A stretch of 64,000 nt of DNA. Source: Simmondsia chinensis. Taxonomy: Eukaryota > Streptophyta > Magnoliopsida > Caryophyllales > Simmondsiaceae. The stretch spans positions 11,849,501-11,913,500 of the forward strand of contig JAGTTD010000018.1 of NCBI GenBank assembly GCA_018398585.1, written 5' to 3'. The position numbers and the translations under genes are program-made. Of the stretch, positions 22,200 to 34,480 are shown one piece after another. The notes under the pieces were generated by a model. The model was given only the letters and a program-made list of their open reading frames with translations, ran no database searches and was not told the origin of the DNA. Numbering within the stretch: position 1 is the first letter of the stretch; each line of letters starts with the position of its first letter.

Positions 22200-22740
22200 G
22201 ATGTGATCAAACAAATCCCTGCCTATGCAAAGTTCATTAAGAACTTACTTAACCAAAAGAGGAGATCTAGAGCACATCTATCTAGGAAAGGGTTTTTAGC
22301 CGGGCAAGTGAGTTCCAGTGTGACACTCCTATTAAGTATAAACACCCTAGTGTCCCCACCATCTGTTGTTAACTTAGAGACTGTTCGATTGATAAGGCTT
22401 TATTGGAATTAGAAGTAAGTGTTATCATTATTCCTTACTCGGTGTATGCGAAATTAGGCTTGGGACTGTCACAACCTACCATGGTGATCTTGCAGTTAGT
22501 AGAAAGATCAACTATAGTCCCCCATGGTGAGCTTACTAACGTGGTAGTGAAGGTAGATAAAGCCCTGTTTCCTGCTAATTTTCTTGTTCTTGACATGGAA
22601 CCTTCTAGTCATTCGAAAAATCATGTCCCTGTCAATTCTAGGACAACCTTTCTTAGCAATGGCCAATTGCTACCATCAACTGTAGATCTGGGGCAATGGA
22701 TGTTACTTTTACAAATATGACTATTAGGTTGAACATTTTT
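22200..22740 (+). pseudogene. Element D protease region, active site lost
   Basis: Motifs IPAYAKFIKNLLNQKRRSR and then IIPYSVYAKLGLG align with G at 47,150-47,410. Where G has LLDLGAS this copy has LLELEVS, so the catalytic Asp is changed to Glu and the following Gly is lost. DKALFPANFLVLDMEPSS and SSHSKNHVPV confirm the family. Non-functional. Confidence 0.8.
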
Positions 22741-23690
22741 AAGGCTTCTATGCTACCCATTAGTGAGGATGAGTCAAAGTGTTTTTGTGTGGAAGTTAGT
22801 GATGATTTGGTTGATCAAACACTCCCCTCTAACCAGTTAGTGACCCCCTTGAGAGAGTGCTAGTAGATGACTATACTAATGATTTTGAGGATGAGAATCA
22901 CTTTAGGGAGATGAATGATTCGCTTGAGTGATGTGCTCCCCTTGAGAGTTGCCCTTGGTGCTCAAAAGTGGAACCCTTACTTATGCTTCCCGATTCTCCA
23001 TCTTTACCCTCCATAGTTACAACTCCCAAACTTGAACTTAAGTTCTTGCCATCTACTATGAAGTATGTTTTCCGATGACCTGATGTAACTTTATATGTGA
23101 TTATCTCTTCTCAATTACCTAAGGAACAAAAGGATGTATTGATGGTTGTGCACAATGATCATAGGAGTGCCATTGGGTGGTATGTTGCCGATTTGAAGGG
23201 TATACACCCTTTCGTTTGCATGCATAGGATTATTCTTGATGAGAATGCTAAACCTAATAGAGAGATGCAACGAAGGTTGAACCTTAACATGAAAGAAGTT
23301 TTGGGTTGGGAGAAGAATCACTTTATGGCTCAAGAGGGAATTGTATTGGTCCATAAGGTGTCTGAGAAGGATATTGAGGTTGATAAAGCTACGATAGATT
23401 TGATTACTAACTCACCCCCTTCCTCAAATGTGAAGCAAGTTAGAACCTTCCTAGATCATTCGAGTTTCTATAGAAGATTCATTAAAGACCGTAGGAAGTT
23501 AGCCAGACCATTGACTAGTTTTCTAGCAAAGTACATATCAGTTAAGTTTAATGAGTCTTGTTTAGAAGCTTTTCAAAAGTTTCTCTCCATGCCCGTTGGC
23601 GCCCCCATTATACAGCCACTCAACTACTCTCACCCTTCTAAAATCATTCCAAAGCTTCATATTTTGCTGTAGGTGTTGTCTTTGGTGAGC
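22741..23690 (+). pseudogene. Element D pol remnant with RT core deleted
   Basis: Up to NLNMKEV (about 23,295) it follows G to 48,247, then jumps to G at about 48,812 (GWEKNHFMAQEGIVL), so about 570 bp holding the RT palm, including the FMDD region, are absent. It continues through VKQVRTFLDHSSFYRRFIKD to about 23,660, and then jumps from G 49,180 to G 51,185. RNase H and integrase (about 2 kb) are therefore also gone. Confidence 0.85.
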
Positions 23691-24985
23691 TTATTGAAGT
23701 TGTTTCCTTGGTTGACGCATTACTTGATCTTTGCTAGACCCATCACACCCGACTGAAGGCGTAAAATTTAATGCTACTAGGAGGCAGCCTAGGTTTCTTT
23801 TTTTTTAGTTTTTTTTTTTTTTTTTTTTTTGAACTAATTAGTTCTTGGAGGCTTGTTTCTCTTTGTTCAGGTTGTTGTGCCATGTTTGAGGAGCCACACA
23901 TGATCAATTCACTCCCTTTTACGATCATTTCCTTGTGAGGTTGTACCGCTCCATCTCTCCTTCATTTTACACTTTAAGGCTTTATATTGTCGCATTGAGG
24001 ACAATACATCATTTAGGGCTGGGGTGAAGCTCATTTATGTGCTCATTTTTGGTCAAATTCTAACATTTTTCTGCATTTTGAGCGTGCATTATAACCTTGT
24101 AGGAAAGTTTTTCCTTGATTGATGTATATGTTAGGGCAATGGATAGGATTTTTTATTTATTTCCTTCTCCTTATTCCAAGAAGTCAAATGATTCACCTCC
24201 ATACTTTTTAGTGAGTATTATTGATATTAATGGTTTCTACTCATGCTGTGCACATATTCGCTATGCACTGGACCTTTTTAAGGTGGGAAATCTAAAAAAT
24301 TTGAGTGAACAATCCTATATGTCTTGAGTTTTATATGCTTGCCGTGTTGGCTTATCTAAATCCTCGTCATTTGATGCTACGTAAAGTACTTGCTAATCAA
24401 TGTCAATTGTAATGTTGAGGTACTTATTATGTGAAAGTCCAAAAGTTGGATAGACAGGGGGAAAGAAAGAGAAAATGAAAGGAAAAAAAAATAGAAAGCA
24501 AAAGAAAAAAAAAGATCGGAAAATTGATGTGCATTCATGATTAAGTTCTTCTTCTTTTGTGGTATATTGAGATTCAAATGCTGTAAAGTGGTCACTCATA
24601 TGCCACTTCGAATTCTCTACGTATGAGCATGTGTTTAGGTGATTCAGTAGTGTGGGTTCACAAAATCATGGTATATTGGGTTGGATGCGAGAATTCGATA
24701 AGATTTTTGGCATGAGATCCCATTCACTTCCACTTGTGTGCTTAAAATGATAGAGTAGTGTCCATTAGTTGATGCATGGTTAATAAAATTCTATGATGAG
24801 TTTTGAAAGTTGAATCATTTAAATTCATGGAATTAGAAAATGCTCTAGATGATTGAATCTTGCCTTGAATTGCAATGTGTGTGTTAATCTTGGAAGACTT
24901 GGTGAAGGTTGGGATAGTTGGTCACTTGTTTATATTCTATCCTATGCTTTGCTCGAGAAATAGCAGAGGGTAGGTGTGGGGATGT
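23691..24985 (+). other. Element D 3' untranslated region, no gene seen
   Basis: Aligns with G 51,190-52,518: ctgaaggcgtaaaatt, the ctaggaggca word, a T-rich run at 23,797-23,830 and an A-rich purine tract near 24,460-24,520. Ends with a gtgtggggatgt polypurine tract before the LTR at 24,986. No env-like ORF. Confidence 0.75.
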
Positions 24986-25270
24986 TGATGCGTCTCATAA
25001 CTTCGCATCTTTTCCTTGATATTTTAGATCTTTTGCAGATGTCCAATTACTGTTATGTCCTCCCTTTGAAAATTTTTAGGTTTTATAGGTTCAAATATTA
25101 AAGTCTCTTAAATGGTCTAACTTTAGTGCAAACAAGACAAAATACGATGCGTGAGAACTTGAATTAAGTCGATCAAGATTCGGGAAAAGCACGTATTAGC
25201 CCGAATCAAGTCCGGCCCACCATTGGGTTGCACCGACAGCCCAGCACACCTGCATATCCCCACAACCACC

Positions 25271-25672
25271 AATTATGAGTCAAGATCAAACTTGAAACAT
25301 AACATAAGATAGGGGAAGAATTTGAGATGAGAAGTTGAAGAAAGAGATGAGAGATAGCGAGAGACAATTAGGGTTGAGAAGAAGAATCAATTCAATTCAT
25401 TCAATACCTTTCTTACAAGAAAATATCTCACTACTTATAGCATTTTAGCTAAGAAGGAGAAACAATGCATCGGGACAAATTAACAACCGACTTACAATGT
25501 TTAGCCACCAAAAAGGACCTAGACCCTAACTGAACTAACTAACCTTCCCGCCAAGGACAAAATTCAAACATAACACTAGAATTAGACTTATTACAACCTT
25601 CCAATATCAAGATAGAACAAATACAAGCAATTACAACCCTAACTCAGACGCACTTCAGTTGAGATCATGACA
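25271..25672 (-). repeat. Element H 3' LTR
   Basis: 402 bp ending gagatcatgaca. The outer terminal dinucleotide is mutated (aa in place of tg, plus sense). A minus-sense TATA-like ctataagtag is at 25,431-25,440. Confidence 0.85.
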
Positions 25673-27400
25673 ATACCTCTCCCTCAAAACATTCTTGCCT
25701 CAAGAATGTAAAGAAGGAAATTGAGTCTTGAAGAAATTCGAGTTCTCCCATGTAGCCTTCTCTAGTTCTGAATTAGCCCACTACACAAGCACTTCCTTGC
25801 AATCCTTTCCTTGCTTTTGAACCACGTGAGAATTCAATAGAGCAACAGGTTCCTGCACAATACTTCCATGAGCAGTAGTTGGTGAGGGTGCTACTGTACC
25901 GGTAGATCCTTCTGTCATATGCTTCTTCAAAAGGGAAACATGGAACACCAAGAGCATGAATGAATCAGGGGGCAGTCCAACCTGTAAGCTACCTTTCCAA
26001 GCTTCTCCAAGATCTTGTAAGGCCCAAAGTAACGAGCATAAAGCTTGGCATTCCTGCCTACTGCCACGGTTGCTTGTCTATAAGGCTATAACTTCAAGAA
26101 CACTGAGTCCCTTTAAAGTCTTGTCAATTCTCTTCTTATCTGCAAAATATTTCATTCTTGCCTAGGATAATTGAAGATTATCCTTAAGTTTCCGCACTAG
26201 CTGTTGTCTTTAAGTTAAGAAATCATTAACTTCAGCAATCTTCGAAGTTGCTCCTTGCAAAACAAAAGGGGAGGGTGGATCATACCGATACAATACCTTA
26301 AATGGAGTGATACCAAGAGATAAGTGAGCGTGTGTGTTGTACCAAAACTCAGCCAAGGATAACCATTTGTGCCGGTTCTTAGGGTGATTAAATGTCATTC
26401 CCCTCAAATATTGCTCTATACATTGATTCACTCTCTTTGTTTGCCCATCCGTTTAAGGATGGTATGAAGAACTCAAAGCAAGTGTTGAGCCTAGCGATAA
26501 GAACAGTTCACGCCATAATTTGCTGGTGAACAACCTATCTCGATTAGAAATAATAGAGTGGCAACCCATGAAGCTTGTAGATGTGATCCACAAACAATAT
26601 TGCAAGCCTTTCAGCTGTAATTGGATGATGGAGAGCAATGAAGTGTCCAAACTAGGTAAAACGATCTACCACCACCAAAATGATCTCCTTCCCCTCAGAC
26701 TTACTGATGCGCTGCCAAGCTCTCTTCAAAATAGGTAAGGGTTGAAGTAACTCTTGGTAATGAACATGGTCACTTTTCGTGCAATGACAAGTCTCACAGA
26801 TCTAAACCAACTCAACTACATCTTTCTTCATTCTCGGCCAATGAAAATACTGCTCCAGCCTCTGAAATGTGCCTTAAATACCAGAATGGCCAAAATGAAT
26901 GAAAGGCTAAGATCACTGCTTCCTCAAATCTGTTGTTGAGCCAATGTAGACTCCTTCCTTTGAATCTGATAATTACTTTGCTTACAAAGAGATCCAAATC
27001 GCCTCCTTGAGAGTTCTTCCTACTGAAAGTAGTAATCCATTATGAAGCAAATCCATCTCCTTCATAAGAATTAAGTACCTCTTCCATCCAGGTAGGTACA
27101 GTTAACGAAATAGCAGCACATGAAGCAGGTTATGTATCTCTTGCCTTCTTAAGCGTGCATCTGCTACCAAGTTTTCCTTTCCACTTCTGCACTCAATTGA
27201 GTAATCCAACCCCAACATCTTCATAAGTCCCTTGCGTTGAACTCTTGTGGTAACCTTTTGCTCAAGTCAGTACTTGATATTTTGATGATCAGTTCTTATG
27301 ATGAAGTGATGTCCCTCGAGATAATGTCTCCATTTCTGTACAGCCATCACGATTCCCAGATATTCCTTTTCATATATGGATTGACCTAGATGTCTTGGGC
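25673..27400 (-). pseudogene. Element H integrase and C-terminal region, catalytic residues lost
   Basis: Fragments at 26453-26650 (SIISNRDRLFTS, SSSYHP) and 26210-26431 (MNQCIEQYLRGM, WYNTHAH). Where E has SDRD this has SNRD, and where E has QTERVN this has QTKRVN, so the second Asp and the Glu of the catalytic triad are replaced. A stop also falls within HP-TDGQ. The C-terminal part at 25,700-26,200 is recognisable only as scattered matches to E's tail. Confidence 0.8.
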
Positions 27401-28430
27401 TTAAAGCCTAGTTGAGATAAGCCAAAGGTCTTCCATTCTGAGATGAGACTGCTCCAACTCCCTTGCTACAAGCATTAGTTTCAAGAATGAATGGCACACT
27501 AAAGTCTGGCATTACAAGTGCAGGAGCTGAACTCATAGTAATCTTCAACTGATCTAATGCTACTTGAGCTGAATCAGACCATATGAAGGCATCTTTCTTA
27601 AGTAGATCTGTCAAAGGCTAGGCAATCAAACCATAACCAGCTATGAATTTGCGGTAATGGCCTATCAAACGCAGAAATCCCTTTAACAGCTTGAGTGCCA
27701 AGGGAGTAGGCCAATCTTTCATTGCTTGAACCTTGGAAGGATCTGTAGCTACCCCTTCACCGAATATAACATGACCCAGATTTTCCACTTGACTTCTTGT
27801 AAAGGAACATTTAGAGAGCTTTGCGTACAACTTATGCTGTCTCATGACCCTAAACACTTGTTCCAAATGTGTAATGTGAGCCTCCAAAGATAAGCTACAT
27901 ACCAAAATATCGTCAAAGAATACAAGAACAAACTTCCTCAAGAAGCGCTTCAACACTGAATTCATTAGAGCCTGAAAGGTTGCTGGAGCATTAGATAATC
28001 CAAATGGCATTACCACAAATTCATAATGCCCATGATGTGTTCTAAATGCGCCTTATGAATGTCCTGATCAACCACCCTAATCTGGTAATAGCCCTACCTC
28101 AAATCCCGCTTGGAGAAATACAGTGCCCCAAACAACTCATCTAAGAGATCATCATGATAGGGATTGGGAATTTGTCCTTAGTTGTGAGTGAATTAAGCTA
28201 CCTATAATCAATACACATTCGGAAAGACCCATCCTTCATCCTAACCAATATCACAGGTGATGCAAATGGGTTGTGACTATGTTTGATGAACTTAATCTTC
28301 AATAGCTCATCAACTTACCTCTCAATTTCAGACTTCTGTGAGTGAGAACACTTGTCAGGTCTAAGGCTCACTACATTCAAACTTCATAAAGGAATGGCAT
28401 GGTATAATGTCCTCTTAGTAGGAAGAGCTG
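27401..28430 (-). pseudogene. Element H reverse transcriptase and RNase H
   Basis: 28016-27618 encodes [26 protein letters not shown] and the connection [13 protein letters not shown]. 27614-27408 has RNase H start ILETNACSKGVGAV, where the usual TDAS is TNAC, so the first catalytic Asp is changed. The RT N-terminal part (28,020-28,430) is present but scrambled by stops and frameshifts. Confidence 0.85.
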
Positions 28431-28434
28431 TTGG

Positions 28435-29136
28435 CTACACAAATAAATCACTATAGTCCTGTATGAGATTGTCAATTGCAGGATCAGAGTTCACCTGAGC
28501 ATTGATTGGGGCAGCCTCCATAGAAAACAACTGTCCGATCCATTGATAGGATCTCTTCTTAATCAGTCCTCGCAATCTCTTGCCCCTCATCAATTGCAAC
28601 TGTCCTTGCTTCATGATTCCTTGCAACTTCACACTTAGGCCATTTCTTTCGAAAGAAACTGAGAGCTGAGCAAAATCAAACACTAAGGGGCTGATAGTTT
28701 TCATCCAATCAACTCCCAAAACCATGTCACAACCTCCAAATCTTAACACTCCAAAGTCATATACAAAATTGTGTCCTTACATCTGCCAAGAGAACTACCT
28801 ACACTTAGTCTAGGTTAAAATCGAGTTCCCATCAACAATTGTCAGTGCAAGAGGACTTGTCTTAATCATCTCATGACTCACAGCTCTCACAACTTCAGGA
28901 TCCACAAAACTATGTGTGCTTCCTCTGTCAATTAGAATCAATAGAGACTTGCAGCTAGCCTCTCCTTTGATCCTTATTGTATTTTGTGAGCCATTCCCTG
29001 TCAATGCCTTTACTGAAATCTCCATTTCATCCTCATCTGATTCCTCCTGTACATCCTGAAATTGTTCACTATCTAGTTCCTCTATTACTTGCACTTCTTG
29101 ATCACTCTCAACCTCAGCACCAGTAACTATCACCAA
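28435..29136 (-). pseudogene. Element H protease and linker
   Basis: 29136-28810 has VKALTGNGSQNTIRIKGEA and the active-site region LIDRGSTHSFVDPE. The usual Asp-Ser/Thr-Gly is Asp-Arg-Gly here, which should abolish activity. 28749-28435 is the linker GGCDMVLGVDWM, VFDFAQLSVSFERNG and YQWIGQLF. Confidence 0.85.
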
Positions 29137-29147
29137 GGGCTTAGGAT

Positions 29148-30159
29148 TGCACTTGTGTCCAAAGAAATATCTTTAATTACACTTATGTCCAAAGAAATAT
29201 TTGTGATTGCACATAAAGCACAATTGTTGAGCCTTTTTCTCCTCCAAACTCAAAGTCTTGGGAGCTACAACAGCATGAGAACGCTGAGAAGATACCACTT
29301 GACTGCATTTGTTCCTCAATCCATCGAAATTTGCCAAGATAATGGCTTCAAACAATTTAGCTTTGGTGAAGGCTTGTGACAAGGTTATAGGATTCAATGC
29401 CTTAACCAAATGCTTAATCTTTAGCTTAAGTCCACTGATAAAGCTTGAGATGTAGTATGCCTCATTTGCTCCAAGATTCACCATTATCATTCTTGCTTTT
29501 AGATTCTCAAAACGAGTCATATATTCCTTCACATAAGTTATTTCAGCCACCCTATTGAAATGATCAACCATATCTCCTTAATCTTCATCTTCATAACGTT
29601 CACACAGTTCTCCCACAAATTCAGGCCAAGAGAGTGTAGTTCTGTGGCAGATCAAGCCGTAAAACCATCCCTCATGATCTCCTTGAAGATCCAGCTTCTT
29701 TGCCTCAACACTATGATAGAACTGAAAGTATCTTTCAGATCTCCTAATCCATGATTGTGGCCTTATTCCATCAAAGGTGTGAACCACAACCTTAGGCTGA
29801 CAAATTCCACTACTCCTTAATGCAGCCATACCATCAAAACTCTCTCCAGACACTCAAGGATACAAAGGATCAGGAGATCTACTATGCTGACTTCCAGAAG
29901 AAAAACTTCCAGTTCTGGGAGGCATAGCTTGCCATGTAATCTGCTCTTGCATTCCAACTAACTCTTGCTGCACTTGTTATTGTTATTGTGATATATCTCT
30001 TACTTTTTGAGTCACTGAACCAACTGCTAACATCAGATCATGCAATTGCTTCTAAAGTTGAGTGATCCTGTCTACCTGATTCGAATCCATGGCTGCTGCT
30101 CTAGCATTAGCAGTAGCATTAGCAGCAGCAGTGGCTCTAGCAGTTGCTCCACCTGCCAT
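29148..30159 (-). pseudogene. Element H gag with duplicated zinc-knuckle end
   Basis: Starts MAGGATAR at 30157-30159, followed by an Ala-rich low-complexity run to AAAMDSNQ. Core motifs SWIRRSERYFQFYH, WPEFVGELCERYEDED and VKEYMTRFENLK. The knuckle CFMCNHKYFFGHKC (Cys-x2-Cys-x7-His-x2-Cys) is followed by a second copy of its last ten codons (29,148-29,177 against 29,178-29,207), separated by a stop. Confidence 0.85.
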
Positions 30160-30327
30160 TGCAATCACTTTCTTGCATCTGGCCAGATTAAAGCACACAG
30201 TCCACCAAAAATAGATCAATCAACCTGATCAAGTGATCAAGTAACTAATGAAGCTTCAACGGATATCTAAACAAATCGAATGTAATTCGATTCTAACCGC
30301 AGCAATTTGACAAGCTCTGATACCAAT

Positions 30328-30402
30328 TGTTATTATTCAAGATCAAACTTGAGTCATAACCTAGGATAGGGGAAGAATTTGAGATGAGAAGTAGAAGAAA
30401 GA

Positions 30403-30442
<40 letters not shown>

Positions 30443-30745
30443 AGGCTTGAGAAGAAGAACCAATTCATATCATTCAATACCTTTCTTACAAGAAAATATC
30501 TCACTACTTATAGCCTTTGAGCTACGAAGGAGAAACAATGCATCGGGACACATTAACAACCGACTTACAAGCTTTACCTGCCAAAAAGGATCATGACCCT
30601 AACTGAACTAACTAACTGAACTGCCAACGACTAAATTCAAACATAACACTAGAATTTGACATATTACAACCTTCCAATATCAAGATAGAACAAATACAAG
30701 CAATTATAACTCTAATTCAGGCCCACTTCAGTTGAGATCATGACA
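30328..30745 (-). repeat. Element H 5' LTR with GA microsatellite
   Basis: 418 bp from tgttattattc to gatcatgaca. The purine tract has expanded to an unbroken GA run at about 30,407-30,440, which accounts for most of the length difference from the 3' LTR. Confidence 0.85.
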
Positions 30746-31958
30746 CCACCTCACCGGCAGCGTTTCATGTGCAACACGCCAACCCACGACCAGCAGCCCA
30801 CCTCAGTCCAACCTGCACCAAGCCCATCCCCAATCGTGTCCTCCAGCCCGTCCATGCTCCAGGCCTGCGTCGTCGGCCCAAGTTCGGCCCACTAGAAACC
30901 TCCAACCTAGCACCGCCTCACACCCGCTGTTGTCCAGCTCCCACGCTAGTCCACCTCAGGGCCACAGGCATGCCGCCCACCTCCAGCGTACAGCCCAGCT
31001 CCGCCTAGGGTTGAACAACAACAGCAGTATATTTATCGAGTGTTTTATCAATTCAAGATTATTCTGGTTTGAACCCCTATAGCACCGCTTGAGGCTTTTT
31101 CTCAATTCTACTTTGTCGTAGTTTTTCTTTTTCCCTTTTTATCCACAAATTGGACGTGATTAATGGCGCGGGATCGACATGGGCTCGTTCATCTTCTCCT
31201 TCACTAGTTCATCACTCACGGAGAGCTAACTTGCTCTTGAGGGTTACATGAAATCTTAGACTTTTTTATTCTTGTATTACTTTTAGTTTTGGGATAATTT
31301 GATTGTTTATATGAATTGCTTGATTATGGGAAATACTTTAAAGTATTACTTTTTTTATCTATTATTCAATTGAGATGACGATAAATTTTTAACCTTTAAC
31401 CATTGATGCTGATGCATGTGAATTGATTCATTGGCTTGTAGCCTTAGGATTAATTGATCGAATAATAGTTTTCACCGAATTGTTACTTAAAGTCCATTTT
31501 CCTTATGTTTTAGTTAGATAGGGTTAATACGTGATAATTAACAATACATTTGATAGAGCCTATTTTCCTTATGTTTTAGTTAGATAAGTTCCATACGTAA
31601 TACTAACAACATTACCTTAGTAGGTTGAAGCTTATAGCCTAAAACACTACCCATGTGACAATCAATAATCTTAATTTAAGAGTTAATGCAAGAATAATTG
31701 GCTAATGATGGATTCAAAATCCAAGGTTCCAATCCCACATTATTTTCCCCTTTAGAAGCAGAATTCCTTAGTTTAATTGTCTTTTCTTTGATTAACTAAC
31801 ATAAAATCACTCAATTTTCCTCGAATCAATATAAGTTGTAAGATTCACGTACTCTTAGTCCTGTGGTTTGACACCCTCTCGCACTTCAACTAGGATTTGT
31901 TTAGTGCATAGGATTTTATATTAAATTTTGATTGACGTATAAAAAAACACATCGATCA

Positions 31959-33342
31959 ATATAAGCGAATCGTTTATGGTGTATATGAAGTCCCTGTGAC
32001 ACGTGGCACTGCTTTATTGGTCCAGCCTTAATACCACGAATTTCCAAGTAGTGTCCTTAGCGTGCGACACAAGTCTCACGTTGATTGGGTACCTGGGTTG
32101 GGTGTGGATCGCCTTTTGGTATGCTTGTTTTCTTCCTTTTTTGATTAAATTCCTACATGTATGAAATTCATCTTATGAAATTTATTTGGTAAAATAAATT
32201 TATTCATATTATGAATGAATAATTCATCTCATGAATTATATTTAGCAAAATTAACTTATTCATCTCATGAATAAATAATTCATATAAAGAAATTTTTTAA
32301 AATATTTTCTACCGATGTAATTCTAGAGGCTTGCAGAGGAACCTTAGGGATAACTTAATTTTAACTGCAAATGGGTCAAATCTGATTATCAACTTTTTGA
32401 TAATATTGATTACCATTTAGTAATATTTAGTTCTGCTAAATAAATATTACTGCACTCTAAAATTAAATATAATTATTTAATAATTTTTATATAACTTTTA
32501 TTGTGAAAATTAATCCCTCTATTAGATAATCGTGAGAAAAAATAGCTTTAACTACTATCACTAACTTTCTCACATCTTTCATCGTAGTTTCGGACTCACC
32601 CTTCTCGAACAATTCATTATTACATAAAACAATGTTTTTATTAATTTCAAATGTCGAACATCTGGAATACTTTGGCTAAAGATTCTCGAATCTATTTGTA
32701 CGCTCACTAATCAACTAAGGGGACATCTTTATCTGATGAGACACTATAGATTCCACGTAAAATGCCTACTCTCACTACACTTCATTCTCTTATCCAATGC
32801 ACGTAAGATTTAAGTCAACGCATTGTGACTAATCCTTTTAGCGCATCAAAGCAACAAAAAGTCTATGCAAGAGTTCAGATTATTCTCTTGATTAAAGTTT
32901 ATAGTCTTACAGAATTAATTATTCTGACACCAGTAAAGAAACAAATAATTTAGATGATTTTGCTCAGTGTTCCAATCATATAAACAACACCAATATAATA
33001 CCTTTGGATCCCTATCCAAATGACTGAGACAAGTTATCTAAAATATCATATTATAGTCTTATCAAACATGTTGTCCAAACTCATCACCGACTATTCACAT
33101 AGACTTTGACAACCGTACCACTATTTTGATTTAAGTCTATATGTGGTTTAATCTCATTGACCACTTAAACAGAATTTGACATGTCATCTTGAACTATGTC
33201 CATCAATGGAACGTTTTAGAAAACAATCACATTTATATTAGACTTGTAAAATAAAATCAAACATTAAAAAAATAAAATAATTTTATTTAATAAACATTTA
33301 AAATTGACTAATTTGGTTTTCTAGGACACTAATTCTAACACT
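31959..33342 (-). repeat. K1: copia-like LTR, left end cut by element D
   Basis: The minus-strand start TGTTAGAATTAGTGTCC is at 33342. Aligns over about 1 kb with K2 (inverted, 36,720-39,247) and K3 (42,600-43,540). A CACGTG-core G-box, gacacgtggc, is at 31,998-32,007. I assign it to copia because K3 lies just 3' of a copia RNase H on the same strand. The left end meets D's 3' LTR, so D probably inserted into K1 and the rest is left of the window. No gene seen in this 1.4 kb. Confidence 0.65.
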
Positions 33343-33348
33343 TTTCCA

Positions 33349-34480
33349 GTCCTCACGTTGACTTGTGATAGATGGATGTATCTTCAAGCATTCCAAGTGT
33401 TCATTGTAATTATGCTGCACTCAAAATTGAAGTGCTTAGAGAATTGAGGGTCATGGTCTAAAACCTTAGTCTTAATGACCATGGTTTCTTCACACCATGT
33501 CCTGGATAACTTATACCTTGAGGCTAGTTGGGCCAAACCATTGGCTTTTGATTCTGCTCTTGAGGTATGTGTTCAAATTGAACACCATCAAACTTGCTCA
33601 ACAGCCCTTGCACTATTGAGATATTTCATTAGAGGTATCACTTAAACATTAAAACTCTCCTTTTACTTCGCAGATGACCAAATATAAATCCCCTCTTATG
33701 ATCTCATTGGAGACTTGCATTTCAAGGAGAGTATGTGGGCCTATAAATAATGCCTCATACTCTACCATATTGCTGGAACACTTGCCAACCAAAGTGATAG
33801 CTAACTTGGTAAACAATCCCAGCAGGTGATTCAACTACAATCCCCTCTGGCACTTGAATTGGTCCTTGATCCATCAAAATATAGCTTCCAAGGGACATAT
33901 CTACTACTAGGAGATAACCTGGCTCATAATCCACGTTAGTTTCAATGTTCGGGTGGTCAGCTAAAAAGCCTGCTAAAGCTTGGCCTTTGACTGACTTTGT
34001 GACAAACATATGAATTCAAACTGAAGTATAGTAGTACCCACTTATGTAATCGTCCTCTCATTAGAGGTTTATTAAGCATGTATTTAAGGACATCTATCTG
34101 AGTAACCACGTATATGGTAAATGCTAAGAAGTAATTTCTCAAATTCACAGATGTTTGAAACAGATATAAACGCAATCTCTCAATGGAGGAATTTTTTATT
34201 TCACATTCATTTAAATGACTGCCTAGGTAGAACACGGCCTATTCAAACCCCTACTCATTGTCTTCTACAAGCAAACAACTAATTGACTCATCAAAAGCAA
34301 AGACATAAATATTCAGCAGTTTGCCATTTTTAGGTGGATTCAACACTTGCGGCCTAATCAAGTATTCCTTGATGGCCTCAAAGGTTGCTTGGTGTGGCTC
34401 CTCCCACATAAAGTCTTTCTCAGACTTGATTCCAAGTAGTGGAGAGAAGACTTTGGGTTTCTCTGTGACATTTGACAAGA
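33349..34480 (-). pseudogene. Element J RNase H region
   Basis: 34478-34251 is the connection and first RNase H part (KVFSPLLGIKSEKDFMW, FEAIKEYL, PPKNGKLLNIYVFAFDES). 34009-33755 has VKGQALAGFLADHPNIET, typical of the tandem RNase H arrangement in Tat elements. 33834-33649 has NMVEYEALFIG, the Glu-containing motif of the second RNase H. Near 33,560 VQFEHIPQEQN follows. Multiple frameshifts. Confidence 0.75.

Larger units (their letters stand above)
25271..30745 (-). mobile_element. Element H: chromovirus, full length but degenerate
   Basis: 5475 bp with LTRs at 25271-25672 and 30328-30745, flanked by CCACC at 25266-25270 and 30746-30750. On the minus strand: exact primer site (gctctgatacca on plus at 30314-30325), gag, protease, RT, RNase H, integrase, polypurine tract (plus tacctctccctcaaaa at 25,674-25,689), 3' LTR. 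It is the closest relative of A, B and F in this window. Many changes look like C-to-T decay. It lies in D's 3' LTR. Confidence 0.9.
24986..31958 (+). repeat. Element D 3' LTR, split by element H
   Basis: Starts tgatgcgtctcat at 24986, runs to 25270, and resumes at 30746 to about 31,958 (catcgatca). It aligns with both LTRs of G, including the GC-rich GGCCCA block at 30,770-31,010 and the later taggttgaagctt block at 31,620. The right end is slightly rearranged compared with G's catca, so the boundary is uncertain by about 5 bases. Confidence 0.85.

Noticed and set aside
24377..24599. Phe-rich minus ORFs near 24.4-24.6 kb and at 51.7-52.1 kb
   Set aside because: Antisense of the A-rich tract in the Athila 3' untranslated region; composition artefact.
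30769..31008. Pro-rich 79-codon ORF; also 43,728-43,928 and 52,853-53,191
   Set aside because: All fall in the GC-rich block of Athila-family LTRs. Length comes from composition; no start context or domain.
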